Of a stretch of DNA of 31,000 nt, positions 1 to 6,382 are shown piece by piece. The notes under the pieces are model-generated. The model ran no database searches, was not told where the DNA came from, and saw only the letters and a program-made list of their open reading frames with translations. The position numbers and the translations under genes were made by a program. Numbering within the stretch: the first letter of the stretch is position 1; each line of letters starts with the position of its first letter. Where the stretch lies: the NCBI GenBank assembly GCA_964449985.1, contig CAYVCG010000021.1:1-31000 (forward strand). The letters run 5' to 3'. The DNA is from CAYVCG01 sp964449985. GTDB taxonomy: Bacteria; Bacillota; Clostridia; Lachnospirales; WRAX01.

Positions 1-803
1 AGGCCTTTTTCCTGCATCTCAAACACGCCTATTTCATCCGTAGCACCAAATCTGTTTTTCACTGCACGTATAATACGTGAGCTTGCGCGGCGCTCACCTT
101 CAAAATATAAAACAGTATCGACCATATGTTCCAGTATTCGCGGCCCTGCTATTGCGCCCTCTTTTGTTACATGCCCGACTATAATAGTAGTAATCCCCCG
201 CCCCTTGGAAAGCCGCATAAGAACGGCCGTGCTTTCCCGAACCTGTGTGACACTGCCGGGGGCGCTTTGCAGCTCACTTATGTACATCGTTTGTATTGAA
301 TCGATGACAAGTAAACTGGGGTTTACAGAAGCGATTGCTCCCTCCACTGCATTCAAGCTAGTTTCTGCAAGCAAATAAAGATTTTTTGTATCAACCCCCA
401 GGCGTTCTGCACGCATTTTTATTTGCTTAACAGATTCTTCACCGGAAACGTATAAAACAGTTTTTTCGGTTTCGCATATATTTTTGCATAGCTGAAGCAG
501 CAAAGTCGATTTACCGATACCAGGTTCACCGCCGATAAGCGTTAGCGAGCCTTCCACAAGCCCTCCGCTTAAAACCCTGTCCAATTCGGTTATATTTGTG
601 CGAACTCTGATTTCCGGCGTCGTTTTTATGCCTTCAAGTGTTGTTATATCAACAGTTTTTAATGGTGTCACAGTTTCCTTTGCCTTTTCAACAATTTCCT
701 CGTTCATACAATTATATGCGCCGCATGATGGACAGCGCCCCATCCATTTTGGCGTTTCATAACCACATTCTGAACACATAAAGGCTGTTTTAAGCTTTGG
801 CAT
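1..803 (-). CDS. radA: DNA repair protein RadA, partial (C terminus beyond left edge)
   Basis: RadA is a RecA-family ATPase that helps process recombination intermediates and drives branch migration. About 267 residues are visible of a usual length near 450. An N-terminal C4 zinc finger has Cys10, Cys13, Cys24 and Cys27 (CSECGYETPKWMGRCPSCG). The Walker A motif GGEPGIGKST ends at Thr100, a LLVIDSIQTM Walker B strand follows, and the RadA-specific KNRFG motif lies at about residues 251-255, just before the window ends. The missing part should be the Lon-like C-terminal domain. The ATG at 801-803 has an AAAGGAG ribosome binding site at suitable spacing. The gene diverges from the DUF1893 gene across about 150 bp. 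In many Firmicutes radA lies near clpC and disA, but those would be outside this window. Confidence 0.96.
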   Translation of the reverse strand, partial: MPKLKTAFMCSECGYETPKWMGRCPSCGAYNCMNEEIVEKAKETVTPLKTVDITTLEGIKTTPEIRVRTNITELDRVLSGGLVEGSLTLIGGEPGIGKSTLLLQLCKNICETEKTVLYVSGEESVKQIKMRAERLGVDTKNLYLLAETSLNAVEGAIASVNPSLLVIDSIQTMYISELQSAPGSVTQVRESTAVLMRLSKGRGITTIIVGHVTKEGAIAGPRILEHMVDTVLYFEGERRASSRIIRAVKNRFGATDEIGVFEMQEKG

Positions 804-895
804 TTTAAATGCTCCTTTAACTTTTAATTGGCATTGCCGCTCTTCTAATCTTCCAAACCTGAACGATTAAATCAATTGCGAAATCCCTTTATATA

Positions 896-924
896 TTGAC
901 TTTTTCAGCCCATTTACCTATACT
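896..924 (+). promoter_or_regulatory. Sigma-A-type promoter for the DUF1893 gene
   Basis: A -35 box TTGACT (896-901) and a -10 box TATACT (919-924) are separated by 17 bases. The start codon is at 956 with AAGGAG before it. It is placed correctly to drive only the small DUF1893 gene, away from radA. Pattern match only, but close to consensus. Confidence 0.7.
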
Positions 925-955
925 AATCCTAATATAAAAAAAGGAGACATAATAA

Positions 956-1384
956 ATGGCTAATAACATTGAAACTATAAAAAAAATACTCATCGAAGGC
1001 AACCACACATGCGTTGTTATGACCAAAGATGGTCAAGTTATTACTTCTGACGAGAGCGGCATAAAGCCCCTCATGCGGCTCGTAATATTAGACGGAAAAT
1101 CACTGCCCGGAGCATATATCGCGGATAAGGTTATCGGAAGAGCAGCAGCAGCTATATTGGTACACAGCGGTGCAGCAGAGTGTTACGGCGCTTTGATGAG
1201 CGAAACCGCAATCGAATTGTTCGATGAGAGCGGAATCACGTATTCCTATGGAAAAAAAGTCCCTTTTATCAAAAATCGGGACAATACAGGCTTATGCCCT
1301 ATGGAGAACATGACATTGGGGCTTGATGCTCAACAAGGATATGAAACTCTATACAACTTCTTTTCCGATAAAAAACTGATTTAA
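956..1384 (+). CDS. DUF1893 (TM1506-like) family protein
   Basis: This 142-residue protein matches the DUF1893 family as I know it. That family includes Thermotoga TM1506 and has a cytidine-deaminase-like fold without a settled function. Visible signatures are the KDGQVITSDESGIKPLM region, DKVIGRAAA at residues 57-65, and the conserved late Cys in NTGLCPMENMT at about 110-120. There is no signal peptide or membrane segment, so it should be cytoplasmic. The ATG follows AAGGAG at good spacing and a near-consensus promoter. The stop codon overlaps that of the convergent HAD phosphatase gene by four bases, sharing a TTAA palindrome, so no room remains for a terminator between them. The family call is fairly secure; the function is unknown. 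Confidence 0.8.
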   Translation: MANNIETIKKILIEGNHTCVVMTKDGQVITSDESGIKPLMRLVILDGKSLPGAYIADKVIGRAAAAILVHSGAAECYGALMSETAIELFDESGITYSYGKKVPFIKNRDNTGLCPMENMTLGLDAQQGYETLYNFFSDKKLI

Positions 1385-2196
1385 GCCAATATAAACTTGT
1401 TTATAACCTCTGCAACAGCGCCTTCGTTATTTGTTGCTGTTGTAACATAGTCGGCATAGGCTTTAACATAATCCCTCGCATTAGCAACAGCTATGCCAAG
1501 GCCCGCAGTTTGCATCATGCTTATATCGTTTTGATTATCTCCAATTGCAATCGTTTCTGATAAATCTATACCCATAAGGCCGGACAAGTATTCCACCGCT
1601 GCGCCTTTTGTAGCGTTTTTGTTTGTGAACTCTAATAACGTGTTTGCGGAGGAAAACATCGTCGCCCTATCATCAAGCAGACCGTTGCCTAAATAGTTTT
1701 TTACTTTTTCAAGCTCTTCATAATATCCGAAAGCAATAAGCTTTGGTATTTCCGGAGCTAATTCTTCGGCAAAGCTTTTAATGATTTTGTGTGGCATTTT
1801 TGTTACTGAATAATATCTTTGCGTATGTTTATTTTCGCGTTCAATAACGGTATATCCGGGGTCATTATAAGCGATCACATTAACGTCGAACTGACGAAGC
1901 TGTTCTATTATAGACAGCGCAACCTCTTTTTCTAAATACTCCTTACGAATTATATCAAAGTTACTACCTTTGCAAATAATGCCGCCGTTGAATGAAGACA
2001 AATAAGTATCGTCTGATTTTATGCCCAATTCTTCAACCAAATGAATCAAATTAAGATACGAACGCCCGGAGCAAATCGTTATATGAACGCCCATTTCATG
2101 GGCAAGCAAAACGCTCTTTTTGTTCTCCGGGCTGATTTCATAATCCTTATTTAGCAAAGTGTTGTCCGCATCTATAAAAATAGCTTTGTATTTCAT
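1381..2196 (-). CDS. Cof-type HAD-superfamily hydrolase (sugar-phosphate or cofactor phosphatase)
   Basis: A 271-residue HAD phosphatase of the Cof subfamily (IIB cap). Motif I is FIDADNTLLN near the N terminus, with the nucleophile Asp9 and the acid/base Asp11. Motif II is TICSGRS, and motifs III/IV include NKNATKGAAV and GDNQNDISMM. The length is typical. These soluble enzymes dephosphorylate sugar phosphates, FMN, PLP or similar metabolites with overlapping specificity, so the substrate cannot be read from the sequence. The ATG at 2194-2196 has an AAGGAGA ribosome binding site. The gene runs convergent to the DUF1893 gene and divergent from the TPP-riboswitch/thiT unit. Confidence 0.9.
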   Translation of the reverse strand: MKYKAIFIDADNTLLNKDYEISPENKKSVLLAHEMGVHITICSGRSYLNLIHLVEELGIKSDDTYLSSFNGGIICKGSNFDIIRKEYLEKEVALSIIEQLRQFDVNVIAYNDPGYTVIERENKHTQRYYSVTKMPHKIIKSFAEELAPEIPKLIAFGYYEELEKVKNYLGNGLLDDRATMFSSANTLLEFTNKNATKGAAVEYLSGLMGIDLSETIAIGDNQNDISMMQTAGLGIAVANARDYVKAYADYVTTATNNEGAVAEVINKFILA

Positions 2197-2234
2197 TTTT
2201 ATTCTCCTTATTTATAAATTTTTCTCCCCGCATG

Positions 2235-2263
2235 TTGACATTTTGGTCTGTCTGCTCTATTAT
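2235..2263 (+). promoter_or_regulatory. Sigma-A-type promoter of the thiT transcription unit
   Basis: A perfect -35 hexamer TTGACA (2235-2240), a 17-base spacer and TATTAT (2258-2263). Transcription would begin about 25 bases before the TPP aptamer, which suits a riboswitch-controlled mRNA. Confidence 0.8.
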
Positions 2264-2293
2264 TGTTGTTGTGCACAATTTAATATTTTTATT

Positions 2294-2406
2294 ACGCGGG
2301 GGTGTCGTTTTCGACTGAGATATACCCTTAGCACCTGATCCGGGTAATTCCGGCGGAGGGAAGCGTTTTGAAGTGCTTTCCTTCCTTAATTATTTTTCTA
2401 GGGAGG
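2294..2406 (+). promoter_or_regulatory. TPP (thiamine pyrophosphate) riboswitch with SD-sequestering expression platform
   Basis: The aptamer (about 2294-2367) carries the THI-box landmarks in order: GGGGGTGTC, CTGAGATATACCC, CACCTGATCCGGGTAATTCCGG (split over 2332-2353) and GGAGGGAAGC. A short P1 closes ACGC (2294-2297) with GCGT (2363-2366). Downstream, GCTTTCCTTCC (2375-2385) can pair with GGAGGGAAGC of the aptamer, or its CCTTCC part (2380-2385) can pair with the thiT ribosome binding site GGGAGG (2401-2406). TPP binding would keep the aptamer 3' half occupied and so free CCTTCC to hide the SD. This predicts a translational OFF switch. The aptamer is seen directly; the mechanism is inferred. 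Confidence 0.93.
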
Positions 2407-2413
2407 TTTTTTT

Positions 2414-3058
2414 ATGACTGTCGAGCAGTTTAACGAATTTTTTTCATCATCACTTGGCCAAACCGTTGTCATGACTGTGGGGTTTTTGATTTTTCTTATA
2501 ATAATCGGAAATCTTTATAGGATGAAACAGTTTTCCATAAAATCTTTAACTTTTATGGCTATAAGCATTTCTCTTGCTGTTATACTATCCTTTGTCAAAG
2601 TTTATGACATGCCACAAGGTGGGTCCATAACGCTTTGCAGCATGTTTTTCATAACAATTGTGGGTTATATGTTTGGGCCTGCAAGCGGTATTCTGGCCGG
2701 AATAACATTCGGGCTTTTGCGCCTTGCTATAAAGCCAGAGGTTTATGCGCCTTTCCAAGTAGTTTTGGATTATCTTTTCGGTTTTGGCTTGTTGGGCTTA
2801 TCCGGATTTTTTTCAAAAGTAAAAGGCGGTTTTTATATCGGATATATCGCCGGCACAGTTGGAAGATTCGTTGCAGTTTTCCTATCAGGCGTCTTGTTTT
2901 TTGGAATATACGCCCCTGAAGGCATGAATGTTTTCGTATATTCTTTGTTATATAATGGAAGCTATATCTTGCCCGAAATTATTATAACAATTGTTATCGT
3001 TTCTATTCCGCCTGTCCGAAAAGCTATTGAGCATATTCGGGCTATGGCTACGAAATAA
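2414..3058 (+). CDS. thiT: Thiamine ECF transporter substrate-binding subunit ThiT
   Basis: ThiT is the S component of an energy-coupling-factor transporter; it binds thiamine in the membrane and works with the shared EcfA/EcfA'/EcfT module, which is not encoded here. The 214-residue protein is very hydrophobic with about six membrane segments. It shows the ThiT signatures MPQGGSITL (around residues 66-74), PFQVVLDY in the middle, and GRFVAVFLSGVLFF followed by YAPEG. An N-terminal extension with one hydrophobic stretch precedes the core. The ATG follows GGGAGG, which is part of the TPP riboswitch platform, and this regulation independently supports thiamine as substrate. The gene is convergent with parB, with two parS sites between. 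Confidence 0.93.
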   Translation: MTVEQFNEFFSSSLGQTVVMTVGFLIFLIIIGNLYRMKQFSIKSLTFMAISISLAVILSFVKVYDMPQGGSITLCSMFFITIVGYMFGPASGILAGITFGLLRLAIKPEVYAPFQVVLDYLFGFGLLGLSGFFSKVKGGFYIGYIAGTVGRFVAVFLSGVLFFGIYAPEGMNVFVYSLLYNGSYILPEIIITIVIVSIPPVRKAIEHIRAMATK

Positions 3059-3068
3059 TAAACAATTA

Positions 3069-3084
3069 TGTTTCACGTGGAACA
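3069..3084. promoter_or_regulatory. parS partition site 1 (one mismatch)
   Basis: TGTTTCACGTGGAACA differs at one position from a perfectly palindromic Firmicute parS. It lies in the thiT-parB intergenic gap, 40 bp from site 2. ParB/Spo0J nucleates on such sites and slides from them. Confidence 0.85.
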
Positions 3085-3108
3085 AATCCAAAAAATTGTG
3101 CATCGCAT

Positions 3109-3124
3109 TGTTTCACGTGAAACA
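3109..3124. promoter_or_regulatory. parS partition site 2 (perfect palindrome)
   Basis: TGTTTCACGTGAAACA is a perfect 16-bp parS, 12 bp beyond the parB stop codon. It is followed by a T run, so it might also help end transcription, though it has no loop and is a poor terminator. Confidence 0.95.
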
Positions 3125-3136
3125 TTTTTATTAACT

Positions 3137-4018
3137 CTAGTTGTTTTCAATATTTCTGATCAAAAGCAACAGCCTGTCCAGATCCTCATTGCTAAAGTAT
3201 TCTATCTCGATTTTCCCTTTATTCTTTCCGTTTCTTATCGTAACCTTTGTTCCGAATATAGATTTCAAATCGTTTTCAATTGATTTATAAAGATGGCTAT
3301 CCTGAGGCTTAGATTCCTTTTTCTTCTCGGCTTTTGGCTCTGGATTTAAAATAGATTTAACCAAAGCTTCGACACTCCGAACGCTAAGATTTTCCTCAAT
3401 TATTTTTTCTGCTAGCTCAAACTGCAGATCCAAATCAGAGATAGAAAGAAGCGCACGGCAATGCCCAGTAGTAAGACGGTTCTCTATAATAAAATTTTGA
3501 ACACGCTTGTCCAAATTAAGCAATCTAAGAGAATTCGCGATAGTGGAACGATCCTTACTAACCTTCCTAGCGATTTCATCCTGTGTCAAGTTATATTCAT
3601 CCTGCAAACGCTTGTAACAAACAGCCTGCTCTATCGGATTTAAATCAGATCGCTGAACGTTTTCTATGAGCGCAACCTCTAAAATCTCTAAATCAGTGTA
3701 TTCCTTTACAATAACAGGGATTTCTGCAAGCCTTGCCATCCTTGCAGCCCGCCAGCGCCGTTCCCCCGCTATTATAGAATAATATCCATCTTCTTTCTTG
3801 ACAATTATTGGCTGGATAATGCCGAACTCTTTTAAGGAATTAGATAACTCATTTAGAGCCTCTTCATCAAAATATTTTCTCGGCTGTTCCCTATTCGGTT
3901 CAACTTTATTAATATCAACCATAAGGATAGAGCTATTGTCATCCACAACTGTTTCCGGCGCACCTTTATCAAAAAACACATCCAGACCTTTTCCAAGGCC
4001 TTTTTTTATACCTGCCAT
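3137..4018 (-). CDS. parB: Chromosome partitioning protein ParB (Spo0J)
   Basis: ParB is a parS-specific DNA-binding CTPase clamp that loads SMC and organises origin segregation. The 293-residue protein has an N-terminal lysine-rich leader (KKGLGKGLD), which in the family stimulates ParA ATPase. The ParB/Sulfiredoxin-like domain carries the CTP-binding motif GERRWR (85-90) and ENVQRSDLNP (119-128). A helix-turn-helix follows at about 144-165 (LTQDEIARKVSKDRSTIANS). A charged linker rich in Lys and Glu (about 222-240) leads to the C-terminal dimerisation domain. The start overlaps the end of parA by 13 bases, so the two are translationally coupled. Three parS sites lie beside the locus, which supports the assignment strongly. 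Confidence 0.97.
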   Translation of the reverse strand: MAGIKKGLGKGLDVFFDKGAPETVVDDNSSILMVDINKVEPNREQPRKYFDEEALNELSNSLKEFGIIQPIIVKKEDGYYSIIAGERRWRAARMARLAEIPVIVKEYTDLEILEVALIENVQRSDLNPIEQAVCYKRLQDEYNLTQDEIARKVSKDRSTIANSLRLLNLDKRVQNFIIENRLTTGHCRALLSISDLDLQFELAEKIIEENLSVRSVEALVKSILNPEPKAEKKKESKPQDSHLYKSIENDLKSIFGTKVTIRNGKNKGKIEIEYFSNEDLDRLLLLIRNIENN

Positions 4019-4785
4019 ATACTCGTCCCCCTTTCTATAACTTCTTCCGCAAGAAGCATATAGCTTTCGGCGCCCTTTGACTTTTCATCATACATTGTAA
4101 TAGGAAGCCCATGGCTGGGAGCTTCGCTAAGACGGACGTTTCTAGGAATAATGCTTCTATAAACAGACTTGCCCAAATGCTTTTTAACCTCTTCAACGAC
4201 TTGCATTGATAAATTCGTCCTAGCGTCATACATCGTGAATACTACGCCTTCTATAATTAATTTTGGATTCAACCTTTTTTGCACAAGTTCAACCGTATGT
4301 AGCAATTGCGAAAGACCTTCCAGCGCATAATATTCGCATTGGATCGGAACAAGAATAGAATCCGCCGCAGTCAAAGCATTTATAGTCAATAAACTCAGAG
4401 ACGGAGGGCAGTCTATAATAATAAAGTCATAAAGATATTTGACATCATTCAGTATGTTCTTCAATAAGTATTCTCTGTTTTCGATGGCAATAAGCTCAAT
4501 TTCTGCCCCCGCAAGCTGAACATTTGAAGGAAGGATATCGAGATTTTCAACGCATGTTTTGTTAAGAGCCTCCTGCAAATAGCACTGCCCCAGCAAGACA
4601 TCATAAACAGTCTTTGGTGTATTGTTTTTATCAATACCAAGCCCGCTCGACGTGTTGCCCTGGGGGTCTATATCGACGGTCAAAACCTTTTTTCCGGCCT
4701 GAGCAAGGCAAGCGGATAAATTAACATTTGTTGTTGTTTTACCAACGCCGCCCTTTTGATTTGCAATTGCAATTATTCGTCCCAT
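4006..4785 (-). CDS. parA: Chromosome partitioning ATPase ParA (Soj)
   Basis: ParA/Soj is a Walker-type ATPase that binds DNA nonspecifically and is released by ParB. In many Firmicutes it also acts on DnaA. The protein begins MGRIIAIANQKGGVGKTT, with the deviant Walker A KGGVGKTT, then VDIDPQGN (Walker A') and FIIIDCPPSL (Walker B). I prefer the ATG at 4783-4785 (259 residues), because this is the family's usual N terminus and GGTGA precedes it at good spacing. A GTG four codons upstream lacks a clear SD. Usually rsmG (gidB) lies beside parAB in Firmicutes; none is seen here. A palindromic element and a promoter lie upstream. Confidence 0.96.
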   Translation of the reverse strand: MGRIIAIANQKGGVGKTTTNVNLSACLAQAGKKVLTVDIDPQGNTSSGLGIDKNNTPKTVYDVLLGQCYLQEALNKTCVENLDILPSNVQLAGAEIELIAIENREYLLKNILNDVKYLYDFIIIDCPPSLSLLTINALTAADSILVPIQCEYYALEGLSQLLHTVELVQKRLNPKLIIEGVVFTMYDARTNLSMQVVEEVKKHLGKSVYRSIIPRNVRLSEAPSHGLPITMYDEKSKGAESYMLLAEEVIERGTSIWQV

Positions 4786-4833
4786 TTTTGGATTCACCAG
4801 CCATTTTTAGCTTTTTAAAACGTTTCTATGTTT

Positions 4834-4979
4834 ATACTAATTCCATTAAAGACATAGAAATAAAGCTATCCTTCATAAACGCTTCACTCTTTGCGTTTTT
4901 TTGGGAAACCACAAAAAACGCTGGTCATTCAGCATTTCGGATTACGCTTGATTTCTATTTTTTATAGCGGAATTAGTAT
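4834..4979. mobile_element. MITE-like imperfect palindrome of 146 bp in the parA leader
   Basis: Perfect 11-bp terminal inverted repeats, ATACTAATTCC (4834-4844) and GGAATTAGTAT (4969-4979), flank an interior that is itself an imperfect palindrome. ATAGAAAT-A-AAGC near 4854 matches GCTT-G-ATTTCTAT near 4946. The centre is a hairpin with arms GCGTTTTTTTGG and CCACAAAAAACGC around a GAAA loop (about 4893-4921). It encodes nothing credible; the open frame across it is a by-product. Size, terminal repeats and lack of coding fit a miniature inverted-repeat transposable element. I cannot see a clean target duplication (flanks are TT and TA) and no second copy lies in this window, so a structured RNA leader is the alternative. 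Confidence 0.6.
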
Positions 4980-4985
4980 TACATT

Positions 4986-5013
4986 ATTATAACATAACAT
5001 TTTTAAAATGCAA
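4986..5013 (-). promoter_or_regulatory. Probable parAB promoter
   Basis: On the minus strand, TTGCAT (5008-5013), a 16-base spacer and a perfect TATAAT (4986-4991). Transcription would start near 4979, at the edge of the palindromic element, so the whole element would be transcribed as the parA leader. A parS site lies 12 bp upstream of the -35 box, which would permit ParB autoregulation. Confidence 0.6.
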
Positions 5014-5024
5014 ACGTGATAAAA

Positions 5025-5040
5025 TGTTTCACGTGAAACA
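5025..5040. promoter_or_regulatory. parS partition site 3 (perfect palindrome)
   Basis: TGTTTCACGTGAAACA, identical to site 2, lies between the parA promoter and the promoter of the glycosyltransferase gene. The three sites bracket parAB. Confidence 0.95.
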
Positions 5041-5065
5041 AAATGGAAAATAAAGCGCATTTTGA

Positions 5066-5260
5066 TTGTATTATTTGCTGTATTTTGGTATACTACATAA
5101 TGTTATGCAATCGAGAAACATCATAATCTTTTTAGCAAATGCTGATTTAATGAGCTTTGGGTTAAGAATTAAATGACAAACGTAAGCAAAAGCGGCAAAA
5201 GCCGTCATCTAAGTATAAAGGATTTATTTGTGCCGCAGGTGTTTGGGAGGTTTGGTTTGT
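5066..5260 (+). promoter_or_regulatory. Promoter and long leader of the polysaccharide gene group
   Basis: TTGTAT (5066-5071), 17 bases and TATACT (5089-5094) form a plausible sigma-A promoter. It leaves a leader of about 160 bases before the TTG start at 5261. The leader contains a small hairpin, CGGC-AAAA-GCCG (5193-5204), but I recognise no riboswitch or T-box. A GGGAGG ribosome binding site lies at 5245-5250. Confidence 0.5.
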
Positions 5261-6367
5261 TTGAAAAAAGTCATAAACGTTATTTCTGACAGCAATATCG
5301 GCGGAGCCGGCAAAATGCTGCTGGGGTTTTTAAAACTGGCATCAAAGACGGAGTTTGAACATTTAGTGATAATTCCTAAAGAATCGTTGCTTGTGCCAGA
5401 GCTTGAAAATCTTGGTATAAAATATATTGAATTGGAGAGAATCGGGGAGAAATCTTTTTCCATCGGAGCCATAAAACTGTTTTTCGATGTGTTTAAAAGG
5501 TTTAAACCGGATATCGTCCACACACATGCCTCTTTATCCGCAAGAATAGCGGCAAGAATGTATGGCAAATGTAAAATCGTGCATACGAGGCATAGCGTTT
5601 TCGACCAATCAAAAGCCAAAAAAAGCTTCCCCTTAAAACAAATAAGTGGCTTTTTAAATAACACATTCTCCGACGTTATAATAGCCGTATCTCCAGCAGC
5701 TATGGAAAATGTTGTTGAAACAGGAACAAACCCGAAAAAAGTTACCGTAGTATTTAACGGCGTCGATGAGGTTTGCGCTCTAAGCGAAATGGAGAAGGAA
5801 ACAGTCTTAAAAAAATATGGCTTGCAGAAAACAGATTTTATATGCGCAATAATAGCTAGGTTGGAAAGCGTTAAAGGGCATGAATATGTGCTTCGGGCTG
5901 CAAAGCTGTTGGAACAGCACGAAAATATAAAAATCCTAATAGCCGGGACAGGCGGGATAGAAGCCGAGCTTAAAAAAACAGCGGCGGAACTCGGCGTAAA
6001 AAACGTTATATTTACAGGCTTTATTAAAGAAATTCATGAAATAGAAAACATCATGCATCTACAGCTTAATGCCTCATACGGAACAGAGGCAACCAGCATA
6101 TCTCTTCTGGAGGGGATGAGCCTTGGAAAGCCGGCGCTAGTAAGCGATTTCGGCGGAAATCCGTATGTAATAGCAGACGGAGAGAATGGGCTTGTCGTCC
6201 CAAAGTGCAATGAGAGCGCTCTTGCGGAAGGCATTTTAAGGATTTACAGTGATAAAGAACTGTATGACAAGCTATCCGATGGATCAAAAAACATTTTTAA
6301 TGAAAGGTTTACATCCGAAGCGATGGTAAAAGGCATTGAGGATGTTTACAGAAGGCTTGTTAAGTAA
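5261..6367 (+). CDS. GT4-family (GT-B fold) glycosyltransferase
   Basis: A retaining GT4-type glycosyltransferase, expected to use a nucleotide-sugar donor at the inner membrane face to build a surface glycan. The N-terminal domain has the glycine-rich acceptor loop IGGAGK (13-18) and DIVHTHASLSARIAA near residue 85. The C-terminal domain has IIARLESVKGHE and the EX7E donor-binding motif with Glu276 and Glu284 (EATSISLLEGMSLGKP). The open frame extends upstream, but GGGAGG at 5245-5250 and the typical beginning MKKVINVISDSN favour TTG at 5261, giving 368 residues. Fifteen bases separate it from the next gene, which encodes an O-antigen ligase/polymerase-like protein. The sugar and acceptor cannot be deduced. 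Confidence 0.92.
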   Translation: MKKVINVISDSNIGGAGKMLLGFLKLASKTEFEHLVIIPKESLLVPELENLGIKYIELERIGEKSFSIGAIKLFFDVFKRFKPDIVHTHASLSARIAARMYGKCKIVHTRHSVFDQSKAKKSFPLKQISGFLNNTFSDVIIAVSPAAMENVVETGTNPKKVTVVFNGVDEVCALSEMEKETVLKKYGLQKTDFICAIIARLESVKGHEYVLRAAKLLEQHENIKILIAGTGGIEAELKKTAAELGVKNVIFTGFIKEIHEIENIMHLQLNASYGTEATSISLLEGMSLGKPALVSDFGGNPYVIADGENGLVVPKCNESALAEGILRIYSDKELYDKLSDGSKNIFNERFTSEAMVKGIEDVYRRLVK

Positions 6368-6382
6368 AAAAGGAGGGATACA

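Noticed and set aside
919..930. TATACTAATCC resembling the terminal repeat of the palindromic element
   Set aside because: It is short, has no inverted partner nearby and is explained by the -10 box.
2355..2400. Intrinsic terminator after the TPP aptamer
   Set aside because: The hairpin would use the aptamer 3' half and so form without ligand, opposite to the usual TPP logic; the SD-sequestering reading fits better.
3068..3283. Open frame beginning inside parS site 1
   Set aside because: It reads through parS sites and the reverse strand of parB; no family resemblance.
4728..4967. Open frame of 79 codons across the parA start and the palindrome
   Set aside because: It is antisense to parA and runs through a non-coding palindromic element; no SD and low-complexity product.
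5161..5260. Possible c-di-GMP-I riboswitch in the glycosyltransferase leader (GCAAAAGCGGCAAAAGCCG and CTAAG)
   Set aside because: The GACGCAAAGC core and the 3' GCCGGGTTACC-like part are missing; only a small hairpin remains.
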